Assembly: GCA_900104855.1 (NCBI GenBank)
Contig: FNSS01000001.1
Coordinates: 2,852,001 to 2,916,000 of the forward strand
Direction of reading: 5' to 3'
DNA length: 64,000 nt
Source: Rhizobiales bacterium GAS188
GTDB taxonomy: Bacteria; Pseudomonadota; Alphaproteobacteria; Rhizobiales; Beijerinckiaceae
In this document: positions 1 to 9,029 of the stretch, piece after piece
Layout: the number at the start of each line of letters is the position of its first letter
Numbering within the stretch: the first letter of the stretch is position 1
The notes under the pieces: generated by a model
Seen by the model: only the letters and a program-made list of their open reading frames with translations
Told to the model about the DNA's origin: nothing
The model's database searches: none
Program-made: the position numbers and the translations under genes

Positions 1-1305
1 ACCGAGGTGATTCTGCCGCGTGTCGACATGGACATGGCGGAGGGGCGGATTTCGCGCTGGTATGTCGAGAACGGCGCGAGCGTCGCCAAAGGCCAGCCGA
101 TCTTCGAGATCGAAACCGACAAGGCCGCGATGGAGGTCGAGGCGCCGGCTTCCGGCATCATCCGCGATCTCGCCACCACGCTCGACACGCCGCTACCGGT
201 CGGCAGCACGGTGGCCTGGATCGATGCGGAGGGCGAGGCCGCAAGGACAGCGCCCAGCCTCGACTCGCAAACCGCAACGAAGCCGGCCGCGCCGGCCCGC
301 GCACCCGCGACCAAGCCGAAAGACGGGGCTGGAATTTCGCATGGACCTCACGCGGATACGGTTGCGGGTGAGGCCTGGCCGCGCGCCACACCGATGGCGC
401 GCCGCTTGGCGCGCGACAACGGCATCGACCTTGCGAGCGTCGCGGGCTCGGGGCCGAAAGGACGCGTGCAAGCAGCCGACATCACGGCCGCGGCGCCAAG
501 CCGAGCCGAGACCAAGTCTACGCCGGCCGCCGCGCCGGCGTCAGGCGGCGAGCTGCACCGTCAATGGCTGCGCCAGGGCGAAGGCACGCCGCTGGTGCTG
601 CTGCACGGCTTCGGCGGCGATCTCAATGCCTGGCGCCTGTTCCTGGCTACGGTCCGGCCGCAATGCCCGGTACTCGGCATCGACCTGCCAGGCCATGGTG
701 GCTCCGCTGCTCGGCCCATGATCGGCTTCGACGATACGGTTTCCGCGGTCGCCGAGACGCTGCGGGCCGAGAAGCTCGATGCCGTGCATCTCGCCGGGCA
801 TTCGCTCGGCGGCGCGGTGGCGACGGCGCTCGCCGGACGCGAAGGCAGCGCGGCGCGCTCGCTCTTCCTCGTCGCGCCTGCGGGGCTCGGACCGGACATC
901 AACGGCGCCTTCATCTCGGGCTTCCTGCGGGCGCGTAGTGCCGCGAGCCTCGCGCCCTGGATGCGGCTGCTGGCCTCCGATCCCACGGCGCTCGGATCGG
1001 CCTTCGTCGAGGCGACCTTGCGCCAACGCCAAGCCGAGTCGGCGCAGGAAGGGCTTGAGCAGATCTCGGCCCGCCTGTTTCCCGACGGCACACAGGCCTT
1101 CGATGTGCGGCCGATTCTCGAGCACCTCGCCATTCCGGTGAAACTCGTGTTCGGCTCGGATGACCGCATCATCCCGGCCCGCCACTCGCAGGGGCTACCG
1201 GGCCAGGTGGCCGTGCATCTCTTCGCCGGCATCGGCCATATGCCGCATTTCGAAGCGCGCGATCAGGTCGCGCGGCTGGCCCGTGAGCTGATGCGATCGG
1301 CATGA
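1..1305 (+). CDS. acoC: Acetoin dehydrogenase-type E2 subunit (lipoyl domain plus alpha/beta hydrolase), 5' partial
   Basis: The frame is open from base 1 (Thr-Glu-Val before the Ile-Leu-Pro-Arg-Val-Asp stretch), so the start lies just outside the window. Domains in order are an N-terminal biotinyl/lipoyl domain with the lipoylation motif ETDKAAMEVEAP (residues about 36-50), an E3/E1-binding domain around residues 120-155 (TPMARRLARDNGIDL), and a C-terminal alpha/beta-hydrolase domain with nucleophile elbow GHSLGG and a late His in GIGHMPHF. This lipoyl-E3BD-hydrolase order is typical of AcoC, the E2 of the acetoin cleavage complex, rather than pyruvate or 2-oxoglutarate E2 proteins, which carry a chloramphenicol-acetyltransferase-like catalytic domain. 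The E1 genes (acoA/acoB) are presumably upstream. The exact 2-oxo substrate is inferred from domain type. Confidence 0.82.
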   Translation, partial: TEVILPRVDMDMAEGRISRWYVENGASVAKGQPIFEIETDKAAMEVEAPASGIIRDLATTLDTPLPVGSTVAWIDAEGEAARTAPSLDSQTATKPAAPARAPATKPKDGAGISHGPHADTVAGEAWPRATPMARRLARDNGIDLASVAGSGPKGRVQAADITAAAPSRAETKSTPAAAPASGGELHRQWLRQGEGTPLVLLHGFGGDLNAWRLFLATVRPQCPVLGIDLPGHGGSAARPMIGFDDTVSAVAETLRAEKLDAVHLAGHSLGGAVATALAGREGSAARSLFLVAPAGLGPDINGAFISGFLRARSAASLAPWMRLLASDPTALGSAFVEATLRQRQAESAQEGLEQISARLFPDGTQAFDVRPILEHLAIPVKLVFGSDDRIIPARHSQGLPGQVAVHLFAGIGHMPHFEARDQVARLARELMRSA

Positions 1306-1469
1306 GACCCGGCCGAGGCACGGCGAGACCGGCCTCGATTGCGGTTGAAGGCGCCAGGCGCAACATTGCCGGATATGGTCCCGACGGTTAGCGTGCGCTC
1401 TCATGGAAGATGCGGATGCTGACAGGCGAATTGCGCAACCAGACCACCTTCCGAGGCGAGCTCTAAGCG

Positions 1470-1766
1470 ATGCAGATCGACTTCGACTGGGACCCGGCGA
1501 AGGCGAAACGCAATGCTGCAAAGCATCGGGCGACCTTCGAGGAGGCCATGACGGTGTTTCGCGACCCGCACGCGCTCTCCATGTTAGACACGGACCACAG
1601 TATCGGGGAGGAGCGCTGGATCACCTTAGGGGCAACAACCAGTGGAAATCTTCTCTTGGTTGTGCACAGTTGGCGGGAGACCGCGGCCGGTCGGGTCGGG
1701 GTGCGGATCATATCGGCGAGACGGCCGACGAAAAGCGAGGCGCGCCAATATCGCGAGGGCTCATGA
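1470..1766 (+). CDS. brnT: BrnT family type II toxin
   Basis: This 98-residue protein has the BrnT signature: an N-terminal FDWDPAKAKRNAAKH segment, a central F(R)DP element (TVFRDPHALS), GEERWITLGAT, and a C-terminal IISARRPTKSEARQY. BrnT proteins are RelE-like ribonucleases that stop translation when not bound by BrnA. The stop codon overlaps the next start (ATGA), so toxin and antitoxin are translationally coupled in the usual brnT-brnA order. The gene is visibly lower in GC than its neighbours: bases 1621-1680 contain 31 G/C of 60. That fits horizontal transfer of the module. Confidence 0.88.
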   Translation: MQIDFDWDPAKAKRNAAKHRATFEEAMTVFRDPHALSMLDTDHSIGEERWITLGATTSGNLLLVVHSWRETAAGRVGVRIISARRPTKSEARQYREGS

Positions 1767-1963
1767 AGGACCAGTATGATTTTTCAAAAGCAGAGCGTGG
1801 CCGGTTCCACCGCCCAGGTGCGACGCTGGTGCCGCCGGTTCACCTCGATCCCGAGGTGCTGGCCTTCCTCGCGGCACGCGCCGAGGCACGCGGTGTGCCG
1901 CTGAGCGAGCTTGTCAACACCTTGCTGAAGAAAGACATTGAGCTGATCGAGGCAGCCGAATAA
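1763..1963 (+). CDS. brnA: BrnA family antitoxin
   Basis: This 66-residue protein overlaps brnT by four bases. The C-terminal half (VHLDPEVLAFLAARAEARG, then SELVNTLLKKDIELIE) has the form of a ribbon-helix-helix DNA-binding fold, as in BrnA antitoxins, which neutralise BrnT and autorepress the operon. The N-terminus (MKDQYDFSKAERGRFH) matches the toxin-binding part of the family. The ATG at 1763 is chosen because it gives the standard overlap. An upstream in-frame extension would run through all of brnT and is not credible. Confidence 0.85.
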   Translation: MKDQYDFSKAERGRFHRPGATLVPPVHLDPEVLAFLAARAEARGVPLSELVNTLLKKDIELIEAAE

Positions 1964-2041
1964 CGCAACGCGCCATCAGGGACACCGGCAACATCACGTT
2001 GCGCAACAAGCCGGCTCATTCGGGAGCTTCAGTCGGAGGCC

Positions 2042-3124
2042 TCACTCGCTCCGCGACCAGGCCCTGAGCGAGCCGACGATCCCCGATGGGAAGAAATAGA
2101 CCGAGGCGACGAACAGCACGCCGAGCCAGAACAGCCAGCGATCCGGGCTCAGGAGATCTGAGAGGAGCGGCACCGGGAGTTGCGTCGTTGACACCATCTT
2201 CATCAGATCCTGCAGGTAGTTCTGCATCAAGGTGAAGACCGTCACGCCGATGACGGCGCCGTACATGGTGCCCATGCCGCCGACCACCACCATCAACAGC
2301 ACGTCGGTCATGATCTCGAGCGAGAGCGTGGTGGCGGGCCCGGTATATTTCAGCCACACCGCCAAAAGCCCTCCCGACAGGGCCGCAAACACGGCAGCCA
2401 GGATATTGGCGAGCATGCGGTAGCGCCCGACCTCATAGCCAATGGCTTCGGCTCTAAAACCGTTCTCCCGGATCGCCTTCAGCACGCGCCCGAACGGTGA
2501 ATTGACGATGCGCAGCATCATCAGGAACAGCACGAGCGAAATGGCGAAGACCGCGTAATAGGCGATCAGCCGCCCGTCGATGCGCGCTCCGAGCACCGTG
2601 CCGTCGACGAGGCGGAACGCCGGCGTGAGCGAGCGCGGCACCGCATAGCTCAAGCCGTCCTCGCCGCCGGTCAGGAAGGAGAGCTGCGACACCAGTACCG
2701 CGAAGGCGGCGGCGACGGCGAGCGTCACCATCGAGAAGAAGATCGCCCTGACGCGCAGCAGGAAGAGGCTGAGCAGGACGCCGATGAGCGCTGCCGCCAG
2801 CGCTCCCGCCAGCATGCCGAGGCCGATCGCCGCGAAGCCCGGGCCAAGGCCGGTGAGCGCCAGCGCCACCCCATAGGCGCCGAGCGCGAAGAACATCGTA
2901 TGGGCGAAGGAGACGATACCGGTGTAGCCGATCAAGAGATCATAGCTCGCGACGAGCACGATGAAGATGCAGATGCGGGAAGCGGTCTCGAGCGGGCGGG
3001 CGCCGGGAAACAGGAAGGGCGTGAAGGCAAGGCCGAGCAGCACCAGGACGAGCAGCGCCGACAGCACCGCATTGCCCGGCCGGTCGCCCGAGATCAGCCG
3101 CTGCGGCAGGCTCAAGGACGTCAT
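2042..3124 (-). CDS. livM: Branched-chain amino acid-type ABC transporter permease LivM
   Basis: This 360-residue polytopic protein has many hydrophobic helices and the permease hallmark GYTGIVSFAHTMFFALGAY near residue 65, plus the cytoplasmic coupling segment RVLKAIRENGFRAEAIGYEV. These are diagnostic of LivM/BraE permeases of the hydrophobic amino acid transporter family. The ATG at 3124 overlaps the end of livH by four bases. The longer open frame running back to 4057 is livH read in another frame. It is the last gene of the livG-livF-livH-livM operon and works in the inner membrane with LivH as the translocation pore. The substrate could be branched-chain amino acids or related compounds and cannot be decided from sequence. 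Confidence 0.92.
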   Translation of the reverse strand: MTSLSLPQRLISGDRPGNAVLSALLVLVLLGLAFTPFLFPGARPLETASRICIFIVLVASYDLLIGYTGIVSFAHTMFFALGAYGVALALTGLGPGFAAIGLGMLAGALAAALIGVLLSLFLLRVRAIFFSMVTLAVAAAFAVLVSQLSFLTGGEDGLSYAVPRSLTPAFRLVDGTVLGARIDGRLIAYYAVFAISLVLFLMMLRIVNSPFGRVLKAIRENGFRAEAIGYEVGRYRMLANILAAVFAALSGGLLAVWLKYTGPATTLSLEIMTDVLLMVVVGGMGTMYGAVIGVTVFTLMQNYLQDLMKMVSTTQLPVPLLSDLLSPDRWLFWLGVLFVASVYFFPSGIVGSLRAWSRSE

Positions 3125-4161
3125 CGCGTCTTCCCCGCCCCGTAGAGGCCTTGCGGGCGCCACATCAGGATCGCCAGCATCAGCGCGATATTGGAGACGA
3201 GGGCGAGCTTCGGCACGAGATACGCCGTGTAGCTCGCCACCAGCCCGACCAGCAGGGCGCCGACGAAGCAGCCCTCGATGGAACCTAAGCCGCCGATGAT
3301 CACCACGATGAAGGCGAGGATCAGCGTCTCGGAACCCAGCCCCACATCGACCGTCTCCTGATAGAGGCCCCACATCAACCCGCCGAGCCCGGCGAAGGCC
3401 GAGCCCAGCGCGAACACGCCGACGAACAGCCGCCTGATGCGATAGCCGAGCGCCTCGACCATCTCCTTGTCCTCGACGCCAGCCCGCACCAGGAGGCCGA
3501 TCTTGGTGCGCGACAGGAGCAGTTTGAGCCCGACCAGCAAGGCGACGCCGACGATGACGGCGACGATGCGGTAGCTCTCGACGATGGTCTGGCCGAACAC
3601 CAATGCGCCCTTGAGCAGCGGCGGCCGGTCGAGATGGATGGCGACCGGGCCGAAGACCACGATCGTCAATTGCTGCAGGATGATCAGGCCGCCGGTGGTC
3701 ACCAGGATCTGCTTGAGATGCGAGCCATAGACCGGGCGCAAGATGACTCGCTCGAAGGCAAGCCCGAGCAAGCCGGTCGCCAGCATGGCGGCGAAGGCCG
3801 CGGCGAGAATGGCGGCGAGATTGGGCAAGGCCCCGTCGGCGCCAGATAGCCCGGGCAGCTTCGTAAGGGCCGTATAGCCCATATAGGCGCCGATGGTGAC
3901 GAAGGCGCCATGCCCGAAATTGATCACGTCCATCAGGCCGAACACGATGGTGAGGCCAGACGCGATGATGAAGATCAAGGTCCCCATGGCGAGCCCGGCG
4001 ATCGTCAAGGTGAGCCAGGTGGAAGGGGCACCGATGGCCATGAGGCCGATGAGGCACAGGAGAGCGCAGAGGAGGATCGGCGCCTGGCGGCCGAGCGCCG
4101 CCGACAGCAGCGCGGATAGCGCCCCTTGGGCGGGCTTCGCCGTGGCCGTGACCTCGCTCAT
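3121..4161 (-). CDS. livH: Branched-chain amino acid-type ABC transporter permease LivH
   Basis: This 346-residue membrane protein has the LivH signature SGLTIVFGLMDVINFGHGAF (residues about 68-87), which is the N-terminal permease core, and the loop segment LVRAGVEDKEMVEALGYRIR that contacts the ATPase. Eight or more hydrophobic helices are visible. The length is about 40 residues above the typical LivH because of an extended N-terminus (MSEVTATAKPAQGAL...). It overlaps livF and livM by four bases each, so all four transporter genes are tightly coupled. It partners LivM in the inner membrane. Confidence 0.92.
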   Translation of the reverse strand: MSEVTATAKPAQGALSALLSAALGRQAPILLCALLCLIGLMAIGAPSTWLTLTIAGLAMGTLIFIIASGLTIVFGLMDVINFGHGAFVTIGAYMGYTALTKLPGLSGADGALPNLAAILAAAFAAMLATGLLGLAFERVILRPVYGSHLKQILVTTGGLIILQQLTIVVFGPVAIHLDRPPLLKGALVFGQTIVESYRIVAVIVGVALLVGLKLLLSRTKIGLLVRAGVEDKEMVEALGYRIRRLFVGVFALGSAFAGLGGLMWGLYQETVDVGLGSETLILAFIVVIIGGLGSIEGCFVGALLVGLVASYTAYLVPKLALVSNIALMLAILMWRPQGLYGAGKTR

Positions 4162-4883
4162 TGATGGGCCTCGAGCGACAGGCCCATCAGCTTCTCCTGC
4201 AGGCCGCGATCGGCCACGAGCTCGGCCATCGAGCCGCGATGCACGATGCGGCCGTCATCCATGATGGCGACCTTGTCGCCGACCGCTTCGGCAGTGGCGA
4301 AATTCTGCTCGACCAGCAGGATGGTCGTGCCCGAGCGTTTCAATTCGGCGAGCGCCTCGGTCATCGTCTTGACCATCGAGGGCGAAAGCCCCTTGGAGGG
4401 CTCGTCGATCAGCACCAGCCGACGCTTCTCGATCATGGCTCTCGCGATCGACAGCATCTGCTTCTGCCCGCCCGAGAGATTGCCGGCCGGCAGCTCGTAG
4501 AAGGTTTTCAGCGGCGGAAACAAAGTCAGGACCCGCTCCAGTCGGTCCGGATCGATGGGGCCGCTGGCGGCCGCGAGCACCAGGTTCTCGCGCACCGACA
4601 AGGTGCCGAAAATGCCCATATTCTCGGGCACGTAGCCGATGCCGCGCCGCGCGATCACCGGCGTCGCCTCCTTCTCGATGGCGGCCCCGCCGAACAGGAT
4701 CGTGCCGGCTGAGGCGCGCCACAGGCCCATGATGGTGCGCATGGTGGTGGTCTTGCCGGCGCCGTTGCGGCCGAGCAGCACCGTCATCTCGCCCTCCGGC
4801 ACCTCGAGATCGACGCCCTGCAGGATATGGTAGCGGCCGATATGTGTGTGCACGCCGCCGAGCTGCAGGAGAGGGCGCGTCAC
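4158..4883 (-). CDS. livF: Branched-chain amino acid-type ABC transporter ATPase LivF
   Basis: This 241-residue ABC ATPase has Walker A GRNGAGKTTTMRTIMG, signature LSGGQKQMLSIARAM and Walker B LVLIDEPSKGLSP followed by the His-switch region LLVEQN. The short form without the C-terminal helical extension is typical of LivF/BraG, as opposed to LivG. It sits between livG and livH with four-base overlaps on both sides. Together with LivG it forms the heterodimeric cytoplasmic ATPase of the importer. Confidence 0.92.
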   Translation of the reverse strand: MTRPLLQLGGVHTHIGRYHILQGVDLEVPEGEMTVLLGRNGAGKTTTMRTIMGLWRASAGTILFGGAAIEKEATPVIARRGIGYVPENMGIFGTLSVRENLVLAAASGPIDPDRLERVLTLFPPLKTFYELPAGNLSGGQKQMLSIARAMIEKRRLVLIDEPSKGLSPSMVKTMTEALAELKRSGTTILLVEQNFATAEAVGDKVAIMDDGRIVHRGSMAELVADRGLQEKLMGLSLEAHQ

Positions 4884-5653
4884 CTCGTTCCTCCCGCCGC
4901 AACGGCCGCGACGCCGAGATAGGCTTCCTGGACTACGGCCGAGGCAATCACCTCCTTCGGCTCGCCATCGGCGACGAGGCGGCCCTGATGCAGCACGATG
5001 ATGCGGTCGGCGAGCGCCCGGATCACATCCATCTTGTGCTCGACCAGGAGGATGGTCTTCGTCGTATCGATCTTGAGGCTGGCGATCAGGTCGAGCACGG
5101 TCGGCACCTCATCGACGCTCATGCCGGCCGTGGGCTCGTCGAACATGAAGACGTCAGGCTCGAGCGCCACCAGCAGCGCCACCTCCAATTTGCGCTGGTC
5201 GCCATGCGACAGCACCGAGGCCGGCCGCTCGGCGAGGGCGCCGAGCTGCATGCGCGTCAGCACCGCATCGGCCGCATCGATCAGATCGCGTTGGGTCTCG
5301 GCGAGCGACAGGATATCGAAGCCGCGCCGCGCGCGTGCCTGCAGCACCATCCGCACATTCTCGCGCACCGTCAGGCTCGGGAACAGGTTGGTGAGCTGGA
5401 AGGCGCGGCCAAGCCCGCGTTTCGCGCGCTCGGCCGGCGGCAGATAGGAGATGTCCTCGCCCTTCAGGCTCACCGAGCCGGCGCTCAATCTGAGCTGTCC
5501 CGAGATCAGGTTGAAATAGGTGGTCTTGCCAGCCCCGTTCGGGCCGACGATAGCGGTCAGCGTGCCGCGCTCGAAGCCGCAGGAGACGCCGTCGACGGCG
5601 ACATGGCCGCCGAAGCGGATGGTCGCATCCCTGGTCTCGAGCACGGTCGACAT
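4880..5653 (-). CDS. livG: Branched-chain amino acid-type ABC transporter ATPase LivG
   Basis: This 257-residue ATPase has Walker A GPNGAGKTTYFNLISGQ, the LivG-specific SLKGEDISYLPPAERAKRGL and RAFQLTNLFPSLTVRENVRM segments, signature LSHGDQRKLEVALLVAL and Walker B DVFMFDEPTAGM. It is the first gene of the four-gene operon. No periplasmic binding protein gene lies upstream: the next 250 bases hold only a palindromic repeat, and then a DUF429 gene. The binding protein must therefore be encoded elsewhere or be shared with another system. Confidence 0.92.
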   Translation of the reverse strand: MSTVLETRDATIRFGGHVAVDGVSCGFERGTLTAIVGPNGAGKTTYFNLISGQLRLSAGSVSLKGEDISYLPPAERAKRGLGRAFQLTNLFPSLTVRENVRMVLQARARRGFDILSLAETQRDLIDAADAVLTRMQLGALAERPASVLSHGDQRKLEVALLVALEPDVFMFDEPTAGMSVDEVPTVLDLIASLKIDTTKTILLVEHKMDVIRALADRIIVLHQGRLVADGEPKEVIASAVVQEAYLGVAAVAAGGTR

Positions 5654-5813
5654 CGCGGTCGGGCGTTCCCTCTCATGGTGGCTACGTTATTCAACTATCT
5701 TCGAGGTTCATGACGGATCGCGCAACGACGATCACGCAAAATCCTTCGGAAGTTCGGCCCGTCGTCTTGGCCGTCAGGCGCGCTCTTCACCTCTCCCCGC
5801 CTGCGGGCTTCCT

Positions 5814-5901
5814 TGGGACCGCCGGCGTCTCGCCGGCCCTCGAGACCCGCGAGGCTGGCGCGCCGCTGGGAAGAAGGGCGACCGGGACGGTCGCGGTCCC
5901 A
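5814..5901. repeat. Dispersed palindrome-ended repeat, copy 1
   Basis: This is an 88-bp element beginning TGGGACCGCC and ending CGCGGTCCCA, with an internal GGCGTCTCGCC hairpin and a GGGCGACCGGGACGGTCGC segment. The same element recurs twice in tandem at 50721-50897, and a diverged form lies near 29061-29123. All copies are intergenic. This copy sits between livG and the DUF429 gene. Confidence 0.7.
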
Positions 5902-5910
5902 GGGAGCCGC

Positions 5911-6660
5911 TCACCCCCAGATCGCAACCGGCAAGCCATGTGCGTCGCGGCCGGGCGGCTCCGGATGGGGTTGCGCCCCGCCGTCGAGGATGCGCCGCGC
6001 GATGGCGAGCAGCGCCAGCGCATCGAGCAGGTCGTCGGTCGCGGCGCCGCGCGGAGGCTTGCCTTCCAGGATGCCGCCAGGCAGGCCGGCGGCGCGCAGG
6101 ATGTTCCGGCGTTCGCTCATGCCGTCCGGATTGGGGCGGCCCTTGAGCTTCTTCGGGTGCAGCAAGGGGCGCTCACCATTGAGCCGCCAGAAGGCGAGCT
6201 CCGGATGCGCCTCGAAGACACGCCCCGACCAGGGCGGATCGATGCCCTGTGAGTCGGAGCGCAGCAGCACGTCGATTTCCCGGATCTTGCGAAACAGCAT
6301 GAAGGCCTGTTTCGACACTTTGCGCGATGGCTCGGAGGTCGCGGCCGCGATGGCGCAGGCCGTGGCGTAATCTTGCGCCTCGACGGCACCGCGCGACGGG
6401 ATGGCGAAGACCGAGGAACGCCTGGCGCCGATCAGGCGGCGCACTGCCGCTTCCGGCCCGCGCCCGCCCTCGCCGATGCGGGCCGGCAGGCCGATCGGCA
6501 TGTCGACCGCGACCGCTGCGGGAGGATCGTGCCGGTCGAGGATGGTCGCAAACCCCGGATGGATGGCGATCTCGATCCGGCCCGGCGAGGCAAGCTGCTC
6601 TCTGGCCATGATCCAGCCGCCGCGGCAGCCATCGACGCCGGCGATCCAGCCGCTGCTCAT
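5911..6660 (-). CDS. DUF429 domain protein
   Basis: This 249-residue protein matches the DUF429 pattern: IAGVDGCRGGWIMA at the N-terminus, VAVDMPIGLP in the middle, RSSVFAIPSR, a FEAHPELAFWRLNG segment, and an ending rich in DDLLDALALLAIAR. The conserved Asp residues and general layout resemble an RNase H-like nuclease fold, but the biochemical role of the family is not established. The ATG at 6660 has a GAGGA element just upstream (about eight bases). The open frame continues farther back but overlaps ispA. It probably follows ispA in the same transcription unit, with a 16-base gap. Confidence 0.8.
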   Translation of the reverse strand: MSSGWIAGVDGCRGGWIMAREQLASPGRIEIAIHPGFATILDRHDPPAAVAVDMPIGLPARIGEGGRGPEAAVRRLIGARRSSVFAIPSRGAVEAQDYATACAIAAATSEPSRKVSKQAFMLFRKIREIDVLLRSDSQGIDPPWSGRVFEAHPELAFWRLNGERPLLHPKKLKGRPNPDGMSERRNILRAAGLPGGILEGKPPRGAATDDLLDALALLAIARRILDGGAQPHPEPPGRDAHGLPVAIWG

Positions 6661-6676
6661 CTGTTCCTCGGGTCCC

Positions 6677-7618
6677 TTAGCTGCGCCGCTCGACCGTGAA
6701 GCGGGCAGCCTCGCGCAACAACTCGGCCTCTGCGCCATAAGCGGACAGCGCCTCGATCGCCAGGCCGGCGAGCCGATCACGCTCGGCCTTGGCCCGCGCG
6801 ATGCCGAGGGCCGCGACCAGCGTCGCCTTGCCCTTGGCGGCGTCCTTGCCGGTCGCCTTGCCGAGCGCCTCGGCGGTCGCCTCGACATCGAGGATGTCGT
6901 CGCCGATCTGGAAGGCGGCACCGAGAGCCTGCCCATAAGCGATGAGCCGACGATGTGCCTGCGCGTCCGCCCTCCCGAGCAAGGCGCCCGCCTCGACCGC
7001 GAAGGCGAGGAGGGCGCCGGTCTTCATCGCCTGCAGGCGCCGGATCTCGGCTTCGGCGTAAGGGGGCAGGCCTTGCGCCACGAGGCTCTCGGCCGCGAGA
7101 TCGAGCATCTGGCCGCCGACCATGCCTGCGGCGCCCGCGGCCCGCGCCAGGGCGGCCGTGAGGGCGAGGCGGGTCCCGGTGCCGGCATCCACTTCCTCGC
7201 CGGCCATGACCTCGAAGGCGAGCGTCAGCAAGGCATCGCCCGCCAGGATCGCGGTCGCCTCGTCGAAAGCCTTGTGCACCGTCGGCCGGCCGCGGCGCAG
7301 ATCATCATCATCCATTGCCGGCAAATCGTCATGCACCAGCGAATAGCAATGCACGAGCTCGAGCGCGCAGCCGGCGATGAGCGGGCCGTGATCGGCGCGC
7401 CCGAGGAGGCGCGCGGTCTCGATCACCAGGAAGGGTCTCAGCCTCTTGCCGCCGCCCAGCACCGCATGACGCATGGCGGCGCGCAGCCGGTCGGGCCAAT
7501 CATGCTGGCTGGTGGGATCGGCGGACTTGCACGACAAGATGGAATCGAGGCGCTGCTCGACCTCGCCTGCGACTTGCGCCAGGTGCGTCTCGAAACTAGC
7601 CGTGCCCGGACGGGTCAT
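6677..7618 (-). CDS. ispA: Polyprenyl synthetase (farnesyl/geranylgeranyl diphosphate synthase)
   Basis: This 313-residue prenyltransferase has the first aspartate-rich motif [14 protein letters not shown] at residues 97-110, [10 protein letters not shown] at 55-64 and a second aspartate-rich motif GDDILDVEA near residue 240. It condenses isopentenyl diphosphate with allylic diphosphates in the cytosol, feeding ubiquinone, undecaprenyl and hopanoid pathways. The small residues before the first motif do not by themselves decide between C15 and C20 product length. It overlaps rnhA by four bases and is in the same operon as ispH, an upstream isoprenoid gene. Confidence 0.9.
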   Translation of the reverse strand: MTRPGTASFETHLAQVAGEVEQRLDSILSCKSADPTSQHDWPDRLRAAMRHAVLGGGKRLRPFLVIETARLLGRADHGPLIAGCALELVHCYSLVHDDLPAMDDDDLRRGRPTVHKAFDEATAILAGDALLTLAFEVMAGEEVDAGTGTRLALTAALARAAGAAGMVGGQMLDLAAESLVAQGLPPYAEAEIRRLQAMKTGALLAFAVEAGALLGRADAQAHRRLIAYGQALGAAFQIGDDILDVEATAEALGKATGKDAAKGKATLVAALGIARAKAERDRLAGLAIEALSAYGAEAELLREAARFTVERRS

Positions 7619-8058
7619 GCGGCTCGCGCCTCATTCAGACCTTCGCGCGCCAGCTCGTCGGCGCGCTCATTCTCGTCATGGCCGGCATGGCCCTTCACCC
7701 AGTGCCAGTCGATGCGGTGGCGCTGCGCCGCCTGGTCGAGGCGCCGCCACAGATCCTCGTTCTTGACGGGCTGCCGCGCGGCCGTGCGCCAGCCATTCTT
7801 CTTCCAGCCTGCGAGCCATTGGGTGATGCCGAGCCGCAGATATTGCGAATCGGTGTTGAGCTCGACCGCGCAAGGGCGGGTGAGGGCCTCGAGCGCCGCG
7901 ATCGCCGCCATCAGCTCCATGCGGTTATTGGTCGTATCGGCCTCGCCGCCCTTGAGCTCCTTGCGGTGGCTGCCGGCGATCAGGATGGCGCCGTAGCCGC
8001 CAGGGCCTGGATTGCCCGAGCAGGCTCCGTCCGTGAAGATGACGACCTTGCCGCTCAT
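7615..8058 (-). CDS. rnhA: Ribonuclease HI
   Basis: This 147-residue protein has the complete RNase HI catalytic set: Asp10 in [16 protein letters not shown], Glu48 in [10 protein letters not shown], Asp70 in NTDSQYL, and the final acidic site in [14 protein letters not shown]. It cleaves RNA in RNA-DNA hybrids, removing primers and R-loops. It overlaps the end of thrB and the start of ispA by four bases each. The thrB-rnhA pairing is common in alphaproteobacteria, so the linkage is ordinary. Confidence 0.95.
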   Translation of the reverse strand: MSGKVVIFTDGACSGNPGPGGYGAILIAGSHRKELKGGEADTTNNRMELMAAIAALEALTRPCAVELNTDSQYLRLGITQWLAGWKKNGWRTAARQPVKNEDLWRRLDQAAQRHRIDWHWVKGHAGHDENERADELAREGLNEARAA

Positions 8059-9020
8059 GCGACGAGGCCGTATTCGGCGGCGCCGGCGACACGCGCGTGG
8101 AAGCGCAGCTTGCGCAGATATTCGATCGGATCCTTAGGCCTGACCAAGGCGCCCGGCGGCACGTTGAGCCAATCGACCAGGCGGGTGAGCAGGAAGCGCA
8201 GGGCCGCACCGCGAGCGAGCAGCGGCAAGGCCTCGAGCTCAGCCGCCGCGAGGGGGCGCAGGCTGCGATAGCCCGCGAGCAGCGCCTGGCCCTTGGTGCG
8301 GTTGAAGGAGCAATCCGGTTCGAAGCACCAGGCATTGAGGCAGACCGCGAGGTCATAGGCGAACGCATCGGTGCAGGCGAAGTAGAAATCGATCACCCCC
8401 GACAGCTCCTTGCCGATGAAGAGGACATTGTCGGGAAAGAGATCGGCATGGATATTGCCGACCGGCAGATCGCGCGGCCAATCGCGTTCGAGCTCCGTCA
8501 ACGCTGCCTCGATCTCGCCGGCGAGGCCTTGCATCACGCCGTTGGCGCGCGGCGCCGCCGCCTCGAAGAGCGGACGCCAGCCCTCGACGGAAAGCGCATT
8601 CTTGCGGCCGATCGTGAAATCGGCGCCCTCTTGATGCAGGCGGGCCAGAGCCTCCCCCAGCGCCCGGCAATGGGCGACCGTCGGACGCCTGACCGAGATG
8701 CCGTCGAGGAAGGTCACGATCGCGGCCGGGCGTCCCGCGAGCCGGCCGAGCGCCTCGCCACGCACATCGCGCACGGGGCGCGGACAGACGAGGCCTTTTC
8801 CCGACAGATACTCCATGAGGCCGAGGAAATAGGGCAGGTCGGCCTCGTGCACCCGCTTCTCGTAGAGCGTCAGGAAGAAAAAGCCGGTGCTCGTATGGAT
8901 GAAGTAATTGGAATTCTCGACGCCTTCGGCGATACCCTTGGCGGCCAAGAGGTCGCCGATGCCGAAACGGGCGACGAACGCACTGAGCTCCTCATCGGGG
9001 ACCTCGGTATAGACGGCCAT
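8055..9020 (-). CDS. thrB: Homoserine kinase (choline kinase-like ThrB2 type)
   Basis: This 321-residue protein of the APH/choline-kinase fold has the ThrB hallmarks [23 protein letters not shown] cut here to its core GVENSNYF (about residues 33-40), the catalytic loop [14 protein letters not shown] and the metal motif [17 protein letters not shown]. It phosphorylates homoserine for threonine synthesis. This is the alphaproteobacterial kinase, unrelated to the GHMP-family ThrB of enterobacteria. It starts ten bases after the ispH stop and overlaps rnhA. Confidence 0.92.
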   Translation of the reverse strand: MAVYTEVPDEELSAFVARFGIGDLLAAKGIAEGVENSNYFIHTSTGFFFLTLYEKRVHEADLPYFLGLMEYLSGKGLVCPRPVRDVRGEALGRLAGRPAAIVTFLDGISVRRPTVAHCRALGEALARLHQEGADFTIGRKNALSVEGWRPLFEAAAPRANGVMQGLAGEIEAALTELERDWPRDLPVGNIHADLFPDNVLFIGKELSGVIDFYFACTDAFAYDLAVCLNAWCFEPDCSFNRTKGQALLAGYRSLRPLAAAELEALPLLARGAALRFLLTRLVDWLNVPPGALVRPKDPIEYLRKLRFHARVAGAAEYGLVA

Positions 9021-9029
9021 GCGGAACGC

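Noticed and set aside
1306-1469. A short gene between acoC and brnT
   Set aside because: No start with a ribosome site and no protein-like sequence; treated as intergenic, probably with the brnTA promoter.
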